NCBI GenBank assembly: GCA_002964805.2
Contig: PUDQ02000001.1
Location: forward strand, 4,054,001-4,118,000
Reading direction: 5' to 3'
DNA length: 64,000 nucleotides
Source: Trametes villosa
Taxonomy: Eukaryota; Basidiomycota; Agaricomycetes; Polyporales; Polyporaceae
A program made the translations under genes and the position numbers. Shown here piece after piece: positions 43,841 to 56,482 of the stretch. Each line of letters begins with the position of its first letter. The first letter of the stretch is position 1. Below the pieces are notes generated by a model. It saw nothing but the letters and a program-made list of their open reading frames with translations, ran no database searches and had not been told where the DNA came from.

Positions 43841-46800
43841 TCATGCACCAAGCAACCCTTTCAGCGCAGGGGGCACAAGCTCCGCCGGCAACGCCTGCAC
43901 AACCTGGATCCCAACGCACAAATCAGCAACACAAACAGCACCACGCCACAACCTCGAGCAGACACACCTTGCGCATCACCTCCTCCCCGCCGACCTCCCA
44001 ACCCGTCTCCGCGACAGGCACCATGCTCTGCGCCACCAATCGTGTCACAAGGTTCCCCAGCCCGTACCGGTCGCCCGCGTACCGCCGCCACTGGAGGAGC
44101 GTGCGCACGAGCTTGTGGCGCCGCGCGAGGAAGCGCCGGCGCGCGGGGATAGCGGCGGGGTCGAAGCGCGGCTGGTTGAGCGCGATGAAGGGCGCGAGCT
44201 CGGCTTCGGTCGCGGAGACCGCGGCGCTGAAGACGGTGTAGACGGACTTCAGGAGCAACTGCGAAAAAGTAAACAGGTGGATCGTAAGCGGTGTGGGAGG
44301 GATGCAAGGGAGAGGTGAAGGAGGGGACGCACCTCGAACTTGGGGCTCTGCCGGTCGACGGACGCCTCGACCTGCTCGGCGAGATCGACGAGTCGCCTCA
44401 CGTCCGACGCGGAGTACGCGTCGAGCGCGCCGCTCTCGATGATCCGGCAGAGACGGGGGATGAGCGCGGTCGAGATCATGGCGGAGACGAGGTCGCCATC
44501 CGGTCCGAGTTCGGGCTCGTCGTCGTCGTCTTCGTCCGCGTCGGCCGGAGCGGGGCGCGAGTACTTGTACAGGGCGTCGTACCAGCTGAAGGAGTCGAGG
44601 CTTCGGGGGCGCTATCATGCATCCTCACGTCAACAACGCCGCAATTTACACGCACGCACGTAAGGGAACACAAAACACACACCTCCAACGGGTCCCACCC
44701 CAGAATCTCGAGGCGCGTCCAGAACTCCCACGCGCTCACCATCCCGAGCCCGCCCCACGCGCCCTGGTACACGTCCGCGAACTTCGCGCGCCACTCGCCG
44801 AACCAGCGCGCGAGCCCCGCGCGCGGGTCGCGGAACTCGTCCGCCTGCACGTCCGCCATGAGCGCCTTCGCGTCCGCGACGAGCTTGCCCATCGCCGCGC
44901 GGTAGTCGTCCGCGTCCGCCGCGGGCAGCGACGCGTCCGTCGAGTACCCCTCCTCCTCTGCCTTTGCGGCCGCCTGCTGGTTCGCTGCGCGCCGGTGGAG
45001 GCGCCGGGCGGTGCGCGCGGCGGTGCGGTCGGCGCGCGAGGCGGCGGGGTTGGCGGTGGGGACGAGGCGCCCGAGGTCGTCGACTTCGTCGGGCTTGGGC
45101 TGCAGCTGGGGCGGGGTGCCGAAGAAGAGCGCGAGGTCGTCTTCGTCCTCTGCTTTGCGCCGCTGGGCGATCATCTCTGCGCGCTCCTTGATGATCGCGA
45201 TGTGCTCGTCCTCGAGCTTCTCGAGCTGTGGGAACTGCACGTATGACCAGGATCAGCATGTTCGTTTGTGGGTAGCGAGGGCAGGGAGTATGCGCACCTT
45301 CTCGTCGAGGAAGGTCGCGACGCTCTCGATCCACTCGCGGAACGCGGAGAACCAGCTGCGCTTCTCCTCGGCTTTGGCGATCATCTCGCGCATCTCGTTC
45401 TCGCGCTGCTCGAGCAGGCGCTGTTCCTCGCCGAGCTTCGACATCGCGGCGGAGTGCTCCGCATGCGACACGGTCAGCTCGCTCATAGACTTCGTGAGCC
45501 GTGCCACCGCGGCACCCATAGTGGGTATCGGTGTGACGGCCGGGACTACGGATGGAGTCAGTGTAGGGCCTCACGCAGACTAACAATACGCGTACTTGGT
45601 GCAGGCTTGTAAACGGGTTTGGGCGCTGGCTCGGCGGACTCTGGACGGAGGCCGCCACGGCGTAGTTGTTCTTGCTCCCATTCCTTCGTTTCCTCGTCTT
45701 CCTCTTCGCTGGTGAAACAAGTGAGAGAGGTACTTGGCTCAGATAGACAGAGGTGCCCTACGCATCCACTATCATCTCGTTCATCTCTTCGCGCCGCTTT
45801 TGCGCCTCCTTCTTGCGCGACTTCTTCCCGAGCGCAATCCGCTCTTGGGCGCTAGTGTACTCCGCGAATTCTGGGTTCATCTCATGAGACGAAGGACCAC
45901 CACCAGGACCTGTATGAAGGCTCACCATCGTCAGCCTCGCCCAGCTCGTCGTCTTCTCTGACAAGCCTGCTGTTTGGATGCGGGCCCTTGGAGTAGTCGT
46001 CCCTTTTTGTGAGGGACAGGGAGATGTAGTCCTCGGATCCTGAAGCTTTGCTTGCACGCAGCCGTTCACGCTTCTGCTTTGCTGCAGTGATAGATGAAGC
46101 AGACGGGATCGCTGCTTCGCCACCGAGTTCGTCTACAGACTATGTCAGGCATACCGAGCAGCTCAGGGCGTAGGAACTGACCTGTTAAGCCGGCCAATGC
46201 GGATGCTTGCCCCGCAGAGTCGACGTCCATGGAGATGTCGGCGTCATAGGACACGAGGTCTTCTTGAGGCAACGAAGGGCGGGCGTTTGGTGTGCTTGCT
46301 TTGAGCTCATTGAGATATGCACTATCATATGTCGGCCCAGTGGATCGCGGTGTTATTGCTGGTTCAAATGGTGCAGCGCCGATGCTGTCGCAGCGTCAGC
46401 CTAGATTCGAAGGAGTAGGTCCGGGGTCGTATGTTGCGTTTGAGCTTCCATGCACACATGATATGAAAGTGTCTGAGATAACCATGAGGATATATTGAGG
46501 ATTGAAATACTGGACAAGAGATGTGTACATGGAAGCCCAAACCAGCAATACGCGTCCGCCTACGCTGAATGAATGCATACCCTGGCGAGTTGTTCCGGAG
46601 AGCTATGTTCCTGCTCAAGTTCGACTTCTTGAGCTTGAACACCTCCCCACCGCTATCCTGCATGAAGCAACTCCGTCAGGAGTGGCCAGTACCGCGCGGT
46701 TCAACGTCTCACCTCTTCCTCACCCCCAAAGCTGAGTGTGGACCGCGCCTTCGCACGCGTCTTCTTCTTCAGCTTCGCGGCGACAATACTAGGAGACTCT

Positions 46801-46916
46801 TCCGCGTCCGCCTCTGTCCCTGTTGTGGGTGCTGACTCTCCATCCGTGGTGGCTACCCGAGCGCGTTGACCGGGCTTCGTCTTCGTACGCTTGAAGATGA
46901 CTGGGGGCTCGGCCAT
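43841..46916 (-). CDS. PAXBP1/GCFC-type splicing-associated protein
   Basis: Eleven exons on the minus strand, 46916-46713, 46657-46581, 46384-46183, 46133-45926, 45870-45762, 45708-45596, 45545-45298, 45234-44683, 44611-44333, 44258-43968 and 43903-43841, total 781 residues. The N-terminus MAEPPVIFKRTKTKPGQR and TLSFGGEEE are typical of the GCFC/PAXBP1 family, as are the GPTYDSAYLNELKASTP motif and REDDELGEADDEFAEY with TSAQERIAL. The centre is a coiled coil (LTKSMSELTVSHAEHSAAMS ... LLEQRENEMREMI). The C-terminal GCFC domain contains SAWEFWTRLEILGWDPLE and DSFSWYDALYKYSRP. Relatives bind the spliceosome disassembly helicase machinery. The fifth intron is read from GATG/GTGAGC to CCCAG/AATTC, since a nearer acceptor would give only 16 nt. 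One intron (46385-46580) is unusually long at 196 nt. It is divergent from the Rad60-like gene (244 bp). Confidence 0.88.
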
Positions 46917-47160
46917 ATCCCAGAGGCGGTTTAGTAAAGAGGTCGCTACACCAGTTGAGCTAGAGCAATTAGACTGTTCGAGCAGGCAGAGCAGAGATAG
47001 GTAGAGGAAGCGTTCAGTGTGTTAGGCAAGGTGCTGGTGCAAGTCCAAGTGCGAGTCCAAGTGCGAAAGGCGCTCGTAGCAGACGCCGGAGCCACGTGGC
47101 CGAACAAAACTCCGCGAAAGCCGGAGAATTCCCACGATTAGTCTTTGGCTTGTTACCGCG
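46917..47160. promoter_or_regulatory. Short bidirectional promoter, PAXBP1-like / Rad60-like
   Basis: Only 244 bp separate the two divergent start codons. The interval includes a small direct repeat (GAGTCCAAGTGCGA-like units near 47045-47070). Shared regulation is possible but is inference. Confidence 0.5.
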
Positions 47161-49018
47161 ATGTCGACGCGTCCCAAACCACGACCGCGCCCGCGTCCCC
47201 GCGCGCCTCAGCCTCCAGCCACAGCCGCCGTCGACCCCGCCGTCCCGCCCTCCTCGTCCCCCGCCTCATCCTCGGCCACCTCTGCGGCCCCGCTCCCACT
47301 CACTGCAACTGCACCTGCGCAGCTAGATGATGCTGCGGTGGACGCGCTCTTCACGCGCAACCGGTCCCGCACAGCGGAGACTTGGAAGAAGATCAACCAG
47401 CGCGCCGAAGGTGCGTCTCGGTTTCGCCTATCAAGCCCCGCGCGTGTACTGTATTGACATGGTGGGGCTCGGCCACAGAGCAAGAAAAGCGGAAGCGCAA
47501 AGCGGCTGCCTCTGACAACTCGGACACCGATCGCGAGTCCGACTCTTCCCCGCGCTCCCGCAGCAAGAAGACTAAGAAGAGGTCCAACAAGCAAGACACC
47601 CTTCCGGACTGGACGAAGAAGGATCCTAGTAACATCATGTAAGTCGATATATGAAAGCGAGGTCGTACGGATCCGCGAGCGTCCTAGTAGTGCATATATG
47701 CGCCTGCATAGCTCCCATCCTGAGGCGCACATATCTGCGCGCGATCGTTCGTATTGGTTTGACAATGAATATAGCTAACCACGCTCTATACTAGCGACCT
47801 GTCAGACTCAGAAGATGATTTCCTTGCTCTCAAGAAACCGACCAAGCCCGCTATCGAAGGGAACCTTGACTCGTCTTCCAAGCCCAACGGTCGACGAGCG
47901 CGCAGCCGGTCGCGCTCCCTCACTCCTCCCCCGGCTTTGACCCAGTTCGCCCTACAACGTGCACGAGACACCGTCAAGTAGGTGCAGCTCATAACAAGTA
48001 GCCCGCCGAAACTGATCACTCCCTCCAGCCAGGTTGTCGGGATCGTACCACGACGAGCGCCGTCGCCCACGGAGTTCGCCGACGAATCGTTTGACACTGT
48101 GGTTCTCGACCCCGAATTGGCATCTGTCGCGCAGCGCGTGCAATCAGAACTCAAACGGAAAGAGGGGACACCAGTCCCCGAGGGAGGTGGTCCGGAGAAT
48201 GTCAAGCTGAAGATCATCTGGAAACCCCACCCTCTCAATCCTGACGGTCGCGCAGAAGCCTGGGCGATGGTTCAGAAACGGGTAGGTACTCTACAGAGAC
48301 TACACGACGACGACCATCCTCACCGATTATCGCAGCATGCGAACTTCCATCCGCTATGTGCTGAGATCGCCGATCTGGCCAGTATACGTCTCGAGAATTT
48401 GGTCCTTTCGTTCGATGGAAAGCGGGTGTTCCCATCATCCACTCCTCACAGCATAGGAATCTGGGAGGAAGCCGAACTAGGTTTGTTGAAGCCTTGTATA
48501 TGCGACGTCATTCTCACCCCTTCCCTTTTGCAGAGGCTTGCGACAAGAACACCTTCCAATATCTGCAAGAGAACAAGCGGATGCGCTCCGAATCGGTGGC
48601 TCCTCAGATCCAAAGCAACACACGCCGCTCTCCCTCCCGGGCTCGGTCGCTCTCTATCGAGGAGCTCTCCGATTCAGCGCCCGATGTACCTTCGTCTGCC
48701 GCTGAAGAAGAGGAAGAGAAGCCGGCGGACACGTTCCATCTGGTCGTCCGGAGCGAGCGGACGAAGGCGAAGGACATTACCTTGCTGGTACGTCCGACAA
48801 CGAAGTGCGGAGCCATCGTGCGCGCGTTCCTCAAGAAGGCGGGGCTCGATGCCGAATACCCTGCGGACGCTCCTGCACCGAAGGGGCGAGGCCGCGCGAA
48901 GGCCGCGCCGCCCAAGGTGCCCGCGCTCAGCGTCGACGGAGACAAGATGGACCCCGAGACGCCGATCGGAGAGGCGGACCTGGAAGACGGAGACCAGGTC
49001 GACGTGGTCGGCCTCTGA
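47161..49018 (+). CDS. Rad60/Esc2/NIP45-type protein with two SUMO-like domains
   Basis: Six exons, 47161-47410, 47479-47638, 47795-47977, 48029-48281, 48336-48480 and 48534-49018, encode 491 residues. The basic, low-complexity N-terminus includes KRKRKAAA and an SDNSDTDRESDSSPRSRSKK segment. An acidic LSDSEDDFL follows, like a SUMO-interacting motif. Then come SUMO-like domain 1 (VKLKIIWKPHPLNP ... LVLSFDGKRVFPSSTPHSIG) and SUMO-like domain 2 (FHLVVRSERTKAKDITLLVR ... LSVDGDKMDPETPIGEADLE-DGDQVDVVGL). SLD2 ends at the C-terminus with no GG, so it cannot be conjugated. Family members act with the SUMO E2 Ubc9 and Smc5/6 in recombinational repair and genome stability in the nucleus. Confidence 0.87.
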
Positions 49019-50238
49019 TACTGTACGATCCTTTTCTTGGTGCAACGTTTCGTGATGCTTTCCTTCTCGCTTTCGACTGGTGGCCTCGACTGCCGTTGTT
49101 TCGTTCCGTGATAGGGTAAAATGTGGCTAATGACGCGATACTACTGTATGTACGACATGATACCTTTTCATATTCACACCTAGTCTTCCCCTTCCTTGAG
49201 TGTTGTGGCCTGTAGCTCCCCCGTTCCCCAGGTATTAGATCTTGCCCGACTTGTGGCCCAAAGCTCGCCTCACGGGTGGCGCCGCCAGCTTGGGATCACC
49301 CACATAGTCGCCGACCTGTAGCGCGCGGAACGGCGTTGAAGTTGGGGAACACCGTATGTGGATCTAAGCATTTTATCCGGGGTGAGTATAGCGTTTGTTT
49401 TGGCGTCGTTGTTCTGACCCATCTCTAAGCTCTAACTTGCAGGGCGGAGGCATACAAGATGGGCACTTTCCGTGACGTGCGGACATGTGGCCCTATATTC
49501 CAACACTCCTAAAGCTTGCGCCCCTCTTCTTGCGGCACGGCGAACTTCTCTCTTTGTGCGCTGTATGCAGGGTAGCATCGCGATGCTGCCCCGACACTCT
49601 GGCTCGTTCTCGCCACAACACACCTCACTGAAGTCAATCGGCGCAAACCTAAACGGCAGAGCGTCGCATCTGGTAGGGAACCCTGGTCGCGGCTACGGAT
49701 CTAGATCGCACGGGTCTGTATACAGCGACGTTGCGAGCTATCGGGGCGATCGTTCAGCGTCGCGAAGACGCCAAGTAGGCAATCTCTGGTGAGTTGGTGT
49801 TTCTTGCTTTCGCTCCCGGCCGATCCACAGCATCTGCGGCACCACCAGCCCTTTCGCTAAACAAATTCGCTGCTGGTGCGAACTGAATCATCGCAAACGC
49901 CGTTCCTGCGTTCGTCTCGCGGTAGGTGCCAAGACACCGTCCCGAGCCGGTAGCACAGAAACTACCATCCAGGGACTTCATCCTATTCTCCGGGGAAGAT
50001 GAGCCGAATTACGCTCTATGTGCATTCGAACCAGCAACTGCCCCGGGCCCAGTGTCGCATGCCGTTGTTCATCGATACGATCCTGACTTCTGAAGACTGC
50101 CCTTATTCGTCTACGGGGCCTGCAGTACTGGCGAGGACAACGTATATGAAGCGGTGAAATGGTGCGTACCAGTCCAACCTACCTGAATCCTAGGCTACCC
50201 CCTCACGTTCTGCCACGACGCATAGCTCTGCTACCGGA
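49019..50238. other. Intergenic region, about 1.2 kb
   Basis: It contains the 3' flank of the Rad60-like gene and the presumed promoter of the tyrosinase gene. Short open frames on both strands have no motif. No TATA box stands out near the tyrosinase start. Confidence 0.35.
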
Positions 50239-52478
50239 ATGACGAGGAGCAACGTCGTCACCACTGGCTGCCTGGGTGGCGAAACCCCTGGAGCCATGGC
50301 TCCGAACCGCATCGAGGTCCACGACTTTATCAAGAACGAGAAGATGTTCTCGCTATACATCCAGGCTCTGCGTGCGTTTTGTCCCGGACATTGTCAACTC
50401 CGCGCGGCTTCTGACGCATAGCACGAATACAGAGGTCATGATGGACACCCCACAAGACGATCCGGAGTCATTCTTCCAGATAGCAGGTATTCACGGTCTG
50501 CCATACACTCCCTGGGATGGTGTCGGCGAAGAGTCGCAGGCGGAACCGTCGGGGTACTGCACTCATGGCTCCGTTCTTTTCCCTACGTGGCACCGGCCGT
50601 ATGTGGCATTGTTCGAGGTAAGTCAGATGCTCGCACCTGTCCTGACATGCCACAATTGACGTCTTTCGCCGCCCAGCAAATACTGCAGAAACACGCGATC
50701 CGGATAGCCAGGAGATACGTCTTCGAGGGATATGCGTGGCGGAAAGCCGCGGAAGACCTCAGGCAGCCGTACTGGGACTGGGCGATAAATGCAGTCCCGC
50801 CACCAGAGCTCATCAGCATGGAGCGCGTCACGATCATCACCCCAAACGGTCGGAGGACGCGCGTTAGGAACCCTCTGCTGCGATACCGTTTCGACCCCGT
50901 CGACCCGAGCTTCAGTTCTCCGTTCACAAAGTGGCCTGTAACGGTACGCTACCCAACGCGAGAAGACGCCGACGCGAAGGACGATGTGGAAGCACTGATA
51001 GCGTAGGTCATACATTTTGAGTGCACGCCAGACACGTGCTCATCCGCCCTCTTGCAGGACGCTGCAAGCCAACCAGGCGGACTTAACGTCGAAGGTCTAC
51101 AACCTCCTCACGCGGACGCACACCTGGCTTGCGTTCAGCTGCCACACCCCTGGAGACAGCGACAGCACGAGCAGCAGCTTGGAGGCGATCCACGATGCGA
51201 TCCACGACTGTGTAGGCGGGACAGGTCATATGGGCGATCCTGCGTACGCCGGTAAGAGGGACCGCAATACGCTTAATGTGTAGACTTCTTCATGCTCATC
51301 GACAGGGTTCGACCCGATATTCATGTTCCATCACTGCCAAGTGGACCGTTTGCTCTCGCTATGGTCTGCGCTCCACACAGATGTCGGGGTGAGCCCAGCG
51401 TCCGCGTTCGGCGGGACGTTCACGATCCCGTCGAATACTACCATTGACGAACACACCGGTGCGTACCCTTGTCTCACAGAGGGACATTCACGGACACTGG
51501 CTGACCCGAACTCCAGACCTAACGCCGTTTTGGAACACGCAGTGCACATTCTGGACGTCACAGGAGGCAGCGGGGCCTTGCCCGTCCCACCTAGGATATT
51601 CCTACCCCGAGTTCAACGGATTGGGTTTGAAAGACAGCCTGCTCGTTACCCAGCATATCGCCGAAGTCGTCAACAGCCTCTACGCGCCTCAGAGGCTACG
51701 CCAATACCTCCTTCCCGAGACCAACAAGCGAAGGCGCAGTGTCACCTGGATCGACGAGGTGTCACGAACCCTCCCGCGGAAAGCACGCATGCCCAGGGTT
51801 CCCAGCGAGGCGTGGTCCATCATCGAAGTCCCCGCAGACGACGACCGTGACGAGATCATGGCTGGCTACCTCCTCTTATTTCCCGAACCTCCCCGCAACC
51901 GATACCCCGCTCCCAGTGCGAGGCTTTGGGAATGGTCCGTCCGGATACGCGTCCGGAAGTACGAAGTTGGACGCAGCTTCGCCGTCCTCGTCTTTCTCGG
52001 AGACGTGCCGGATGACTCTCAGGACTGGTACGCCGCGGCGACGTACGTCGGCGCGCACCACGCGTTCGTGAACAGCGCCCCGACGCGCTGTGCAAACTGC
52101 CGTAGACAGGGGGACGCCCTCATCGAGGGCTTCGTGCATCTCAACGACGCGATCGCGAAGCACGCTGCGCCGTATTCCTTGGAGCCAGAGGCCGTCAAGC
52201 CATACCTACGACGGGAGCTCGGATGGCGAGTCAGGAGAGTGAGTGCGACGCTCTGTCTCCTCTGGAACGAGCGCACTGAATGTGATATCTACTCTCAGAT
52301 CGACGGAAGTGCTATTCCCCCGGAAGACTTGGGGTCACTCGAAGTCGTGGTCGTCGCGCAGCCGCTTTCTCACCCGGAGGCTGGGGAGCAGTTCTTCTCG
52401 CAGGGACAGCCAAAGTACTACCCAGAGGTCACTACGGCGCATGTGAACGGATCGCACCCTACGCATCGTGACAGTTAG
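50239..52478 (+). CDS. Tyrosinase (polyphenol oxidase)
   Basis: Seven exons, 50239-50371, 50433-50617, 50677-51002, 51058-51251, 51306-51458, 51517-52238 and 52299-52478, encode 630 residues. The binuclear copper enzyme oxidises monophenols to o-diphenols and o-quinones in pigment synthesis and phenol defence. CuA ligands are His65 ([10 protein letters not shown]), His89 (YCTHGS, with Cys87 placed for the Cys-His thioether) and His98 ([12 protein letters not shown]). CuB ligands are His260 and His264 ([18 protein letters not shown]), and His288/289 in [15 protein letters not shown]. There is no signal peptide, as in mushroom PPOs, which are made as latent enzymes with a C-terminal cap. Residues from ~390 onward form that cap-like domain, and YSYPEF before it matches the conserved tyrosinase end motif. 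Motifs are complete, so the gene looks functional. Confidence 0.93.
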
Positions 52479-52803
52479 CTAAAGCGCAATGCTCTGAAGA
52501 ACATATGCTTACTCCTTGTTTCCCTCCGTTTCCCGGGCGAACTGCAACGGCGTACCAATAGCGATCACATCAGACGGCTCCGCTTTCCTAGGATTGTACA
52601 TGGACTCCCGCGTGTACTAAACCGATCCCTGTCTCAACACCTCACCTAATCTCACAGCCTCACTCTAGAAACCGAATGTTGAAGCCCTCTCAAGTTTGAT
52701 ATTGGCGAGTAGTCAGCGCATGTGTAAAACACGCCCTTTGCTTCTGAGTACTTATCCTCAGTCATTGGCAGATGCAACCGGCGTATTAGAACCACGCTAC
52801 GAG
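52479..52803. other. Short intergenic region
   Basis: It is the 3' flank of the tyrosinase gene up to the end of repeat copy C. No feature was recognised. Confidence 0.35.
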
Positions 52804-55800
52804 ATCACTGTGCAAAGCGACTATATTGGTGGCGCAGCCTCATCCTGGTCCTGGCGTCGGACGCAACGCCAGTCCCGAGTCCTACTACATTGACTAAGGA
52901 CGTGGGAAAGACCAGTAAGATCCATGAGGGGGCTCCGACCACAGGCCAACATCCACGGGCCGGTATCGACCGGCGGCGGCTGGGGGTGTGGATGGAGTGG
53001 TCGGTGCGAGCGCGCCGGGGCGCCGTATGAGCACAGTGGGGCGAGTTCCGGAGCCAGTCCGGAATCGCGGGGGGAGTCCGAAGACTCCTTTTGACGTGCA
53101 ACCTCTGGCCTCGGGGTTGCGCGTCTGCGGTCGCTGTCAGTCGAGGTCTATACGCAGATGCAAGAGTAGCACTCACTGGGTACTCCCGTGAGGGAGTTTT
53201 TGGGTTCCTCATGAGAGACAGTGGCCGGCCGTGCCACCATACACTCGCAGGATTTCGGGGTCGGCGCGAGCTGGGGAAGCGTGGGCCCCATGGCTGGCGC
53301 TGTTCGGGGCAGTCCGGCGACGGAGTGTGGTCGTCGCAGGGCTGCGTCTGTCGAGTCTTGATAGCGAGCGAAAGCGAGAACAGTGGGAAGTGGGAAGTGG
53401 GAGGCAGAGAGTGGGGCGCCTCCCGAGGATCTCAACGGTGTGCGGGCTATACCTGAGATGGGCAGTCGAATGAGTATCAATAGTACTGTGCGAACATCTA
53501 TGAGTAGACGTACCCGCACTGGGTTCAGACCCCCTTGTCAGATGTTCGACGTCCGACAAGGGGCAGTGGGGACTCCGCGACGCCACCCATGCATAGAAAG
53601 CGGCGCGGAGGGAATCTTCCTCTCCCCCGGGAGCAACAGGGTGTGCAGACCTGTTGAGCCGAGTTCGAGTCTGGATGATATGCGTCAGCAGCTGGATCAA
53701 GTACTACGGTTGACAGCGGACTAACCGGATGAGAAATGGAACATTGCACTTGTCCGGGCGGTGTTAACACGCCTGAGGGGACAGTGGAGGCACATCTTCC
53801 GGTTCAGCCAGCCCTATGCATGCGAAAACATAGGGGCCGAAGGCTGGCATGATATGGTTAGTCTTGAAGCATGGAAGATGGTCAAAAGAAAACTTACGAA
53901 ACGTGTGATGAACAAGGAGAACTTGCCCGGACGGTCTTGTCACGTCGGAGGGGGCAAGCTCGAGGCGAACTTGACAATCGGCCTCGGTACACCTGAGAAC
54001 CAGCCTTTCCCCGGGGAAGACGCGTCCGCATGCGCGTCATACCCAGGTTGGGGCTAATAGGCTGACGTCAATGGCCGGGATGTGCTGGCGAAGGCTGTGG
54101 ACTCACTAGGTAAACAGTAGACCAAGGCGTATTCAAGCGGTATTGACACGCCTGCGGAGATGGTTGGGGCATCTGGCGTTTGCCGGATCGTGCGCGAGAT
54201 CCTAAGCTGATCTTAGCGGGCTAGAACCGTGGTCAGAGTTCAGAAGAAGACAAATGAGCATCAGTGGCGCTCACCAGATGCGGGATGGTCGATGGTCGAT
54301 AGGCGAGCCAGGCGTAACCGGAAGATCTTGTCACCGTCGGAGGGGATATTACCTGGGCCGCGCGAAAAGGGACAGCAAGGGCGACAGCTGTTTGAGGGAC
54401 GCAGTGTCGGGGAGAAGCCGAAACGCGCTCGCCAAGGCCGTATAGGGTGACGAGCTTGGGTTGGCGATGCACGCGCTCTTCAGCTGTCGCGCACGATCTC
54501 ACTGGGAGACGGTGAGAAGCCGCCAGTGCCGAATGGGCCGAAAGTTGAAGGGCGTAAGTGAAAAATGAACGGGGAGCCCCACAGCCTGAGTTGAAGAGGG
54601 GCTCCCATAGTGGACGAAGGGCGTCCACTGGTTGGAGTGAAATCGCGCGCCCCCCAAAGCCGCGAAGGGAGGCGGACTTGAGTTGGTGGGGCGCACGCGC
54701 TTCAACGCTCGAGCACGCGCTCGCTGGGTGACGGTTGAGAAGGCCGCCAGCGCAGAGCGTGTCGAGCGTCGAAGGAATGGACAGGCCATCTTGTCCTCGG
54801 GAGGTACGGCGCCGCCGGGAAGACCGGGCGGAGTCTTCTTGGCAGGCGGCGGGATGTCGGCGAGGAAGGAGGTTGGGTCTTGTTGACCGCGGGAGGGGTA
54901 AACACGAGATCGATCGGCGCCGACCAGATTCGTGAGTGGCGGTGTTCGAGACGAGGGGAACTGGGGCTGCGACGGTCGGGCATCGAAGCCGGAAGGACGG
55001 AGGCAAGGGCTAAGGTGCGAAGAGGGTTAATATATGTGAGGAGCCTCGTGAAGGAGGAACAACTTACGGGAACACTATGGGCAAGGCACTACTACGTAAT
55101 CGTACATATTATAAGGGGGAGAAGGAGGAAGGAAAGATCTGGATTTTCGGACGGTTTCTACTTTTGTTCGAGGTTTGATGATTATTGAGCAATGTTTTCG
55201 GGTTTTATTGGGTGGGTCTCGAAGACGTCGGAGGAAGGCCGCGAGCTGAGGTAGTTGTCGACGCCGAAGGTGGGGCCGCCATAGTCTGCCGCATGGAATA
55301 GGGGACGCTGATGGTCCCCGGAGCGGAAAGGAGACTAGGACGACAGGCGTCAGAGGGAAACCCGCGTAACAGCTCGTAGCGCATCCTGAGACAGGGACGT
55401 CAGACGCGAGGATGGACATGGCCGGAGGCTGTGATAGATCAGCAAGAGCCACCAAACGAAGGCGACCAACGTACTTTGAGGTGCCTCCAGCCCTCTATGA
55501 CAGTAACAGAAGGTAACCGGTCTCTACACCCATCCCTCGATGTGCTTGGCTAATCGAGAGAACAGACACCACGGTTGGTCTTCGTCGAGCGGGCCATTGA
55601 GCCGGTGAGGCGTCGACGAAGGCTGGCCATACCACAAGCAAACACCCAAGAGCCTAGCAAATGACACTTCCCACCGAGCAGATGCCGGAAGAGGTGGGCG
55701 GTATCGGAGGCAGAGTCACCTCAGACGATACCTAGATGGGCCATAGACAAGCAGGAGGAGGCGAGGATAGAGCCAGAGATGGGGGTGGTGGTCGCAGGAG

Positions 55801-56125
55801 GGAAAAAGACAAAAGGCATCCAGAAGTGCAGGAGCAGGGTATTAGCTAGCGCAGGGGGAGGCTGGCATGTCAGCCATGGAGGCTGACCGTTGTTCGGGCG
55901 CTCGCCGAGTTCGGCGGGTGGTTGGGATTGCAATTCAGCCTAGCCTGCGTTCAAGCTCGTTATCCAGCCGCAGGTACATAGTTCTAGAGAACGCAGAAGA
56001 CGCATGAGTACTTGTGCGCAGAGGGGAGATAAGATCTGCGAGATGATGGCCGTAGTAAACAACCAAGTGTGGGTGTATGCGATCGTACTTGCCCAGATGG
56101 GACAACCCCGGCGCTATCGAGCACA
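52804..56125 (-). repeat. Dispersed spliced-unit repeat, copy C
   Basis: This minus-strand copy is closest to copy B. It begins (reading the minus strand) near 56125 with CCATCTGGGCAAGTACGATC and ends at 52804 in the common terminus TAGTCGCTTTGCACAGTGA. Conserved intron-like segments occur at the same relative places as in B. The exon at about 54.3-55.0 kb is open for about 250 codons and aligns with B, with two 3-nt indels. The terminal ORF of about 135 codons (ending RMRLRHQYSRFAQ) is nearly the same as in copy D. Confidence 0.75.
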
Positions 56126-56482
56126 GCATATCGCACGACGCGCAAAGGGCCCACCCAGGTTCTGGACTGGAACAGGGAAAGAACATGATCCAAGTGGAAA
56201 ACAAGAACTGGCTCGGAGGGAATATATATCGAAAGTGTTGTTAGCTTTTGCTGCACGCGACTTCGAAGCACCTTGATTGATTTATAGTGATGCTTACTAC
56301 CAAGTGCGCTACTACTTATTAGCGACGAAGTCCCGCGAAGGCAAGTGCGAATCGGAAGTCTTGCCGCTCCCGACCAAGCCCGCCCGCACTGGATCAGACT
56401 AGTCGAAGCCTCTCACGGTCGCTCGTATGCTTACCCACAGTTCTCAATGGAAGCTATTGACGAATCAGGAGCAAGCGACGAG
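56126..56482. other. Spacer between repeat copies C and D
   Basis: This 357-bp stretch has no recognised gene. It separates two repeat copies that are in the same orientation. Confidence 0.35.

Noticed and set aside
44630..45658. 342-codon minus-strand frame in another phase over the PAXBP1-like gene
   Set aside because: Arg/Ala/Gly-rich shadow that crosses proven introns of the real gene.
46385..46580. A possible hidden exon in the 196-nt intron of the PAXBP1-like gene
   Set aside because: No conserved family sequence was found there and the reading frame is correct without it.
51003..51057. Reading the tyrosinase as several separate short genes
   Set aside because: The intervening segments are 54-61 nt introns with GT..AG ends, and removing them restores a full copper-site order.
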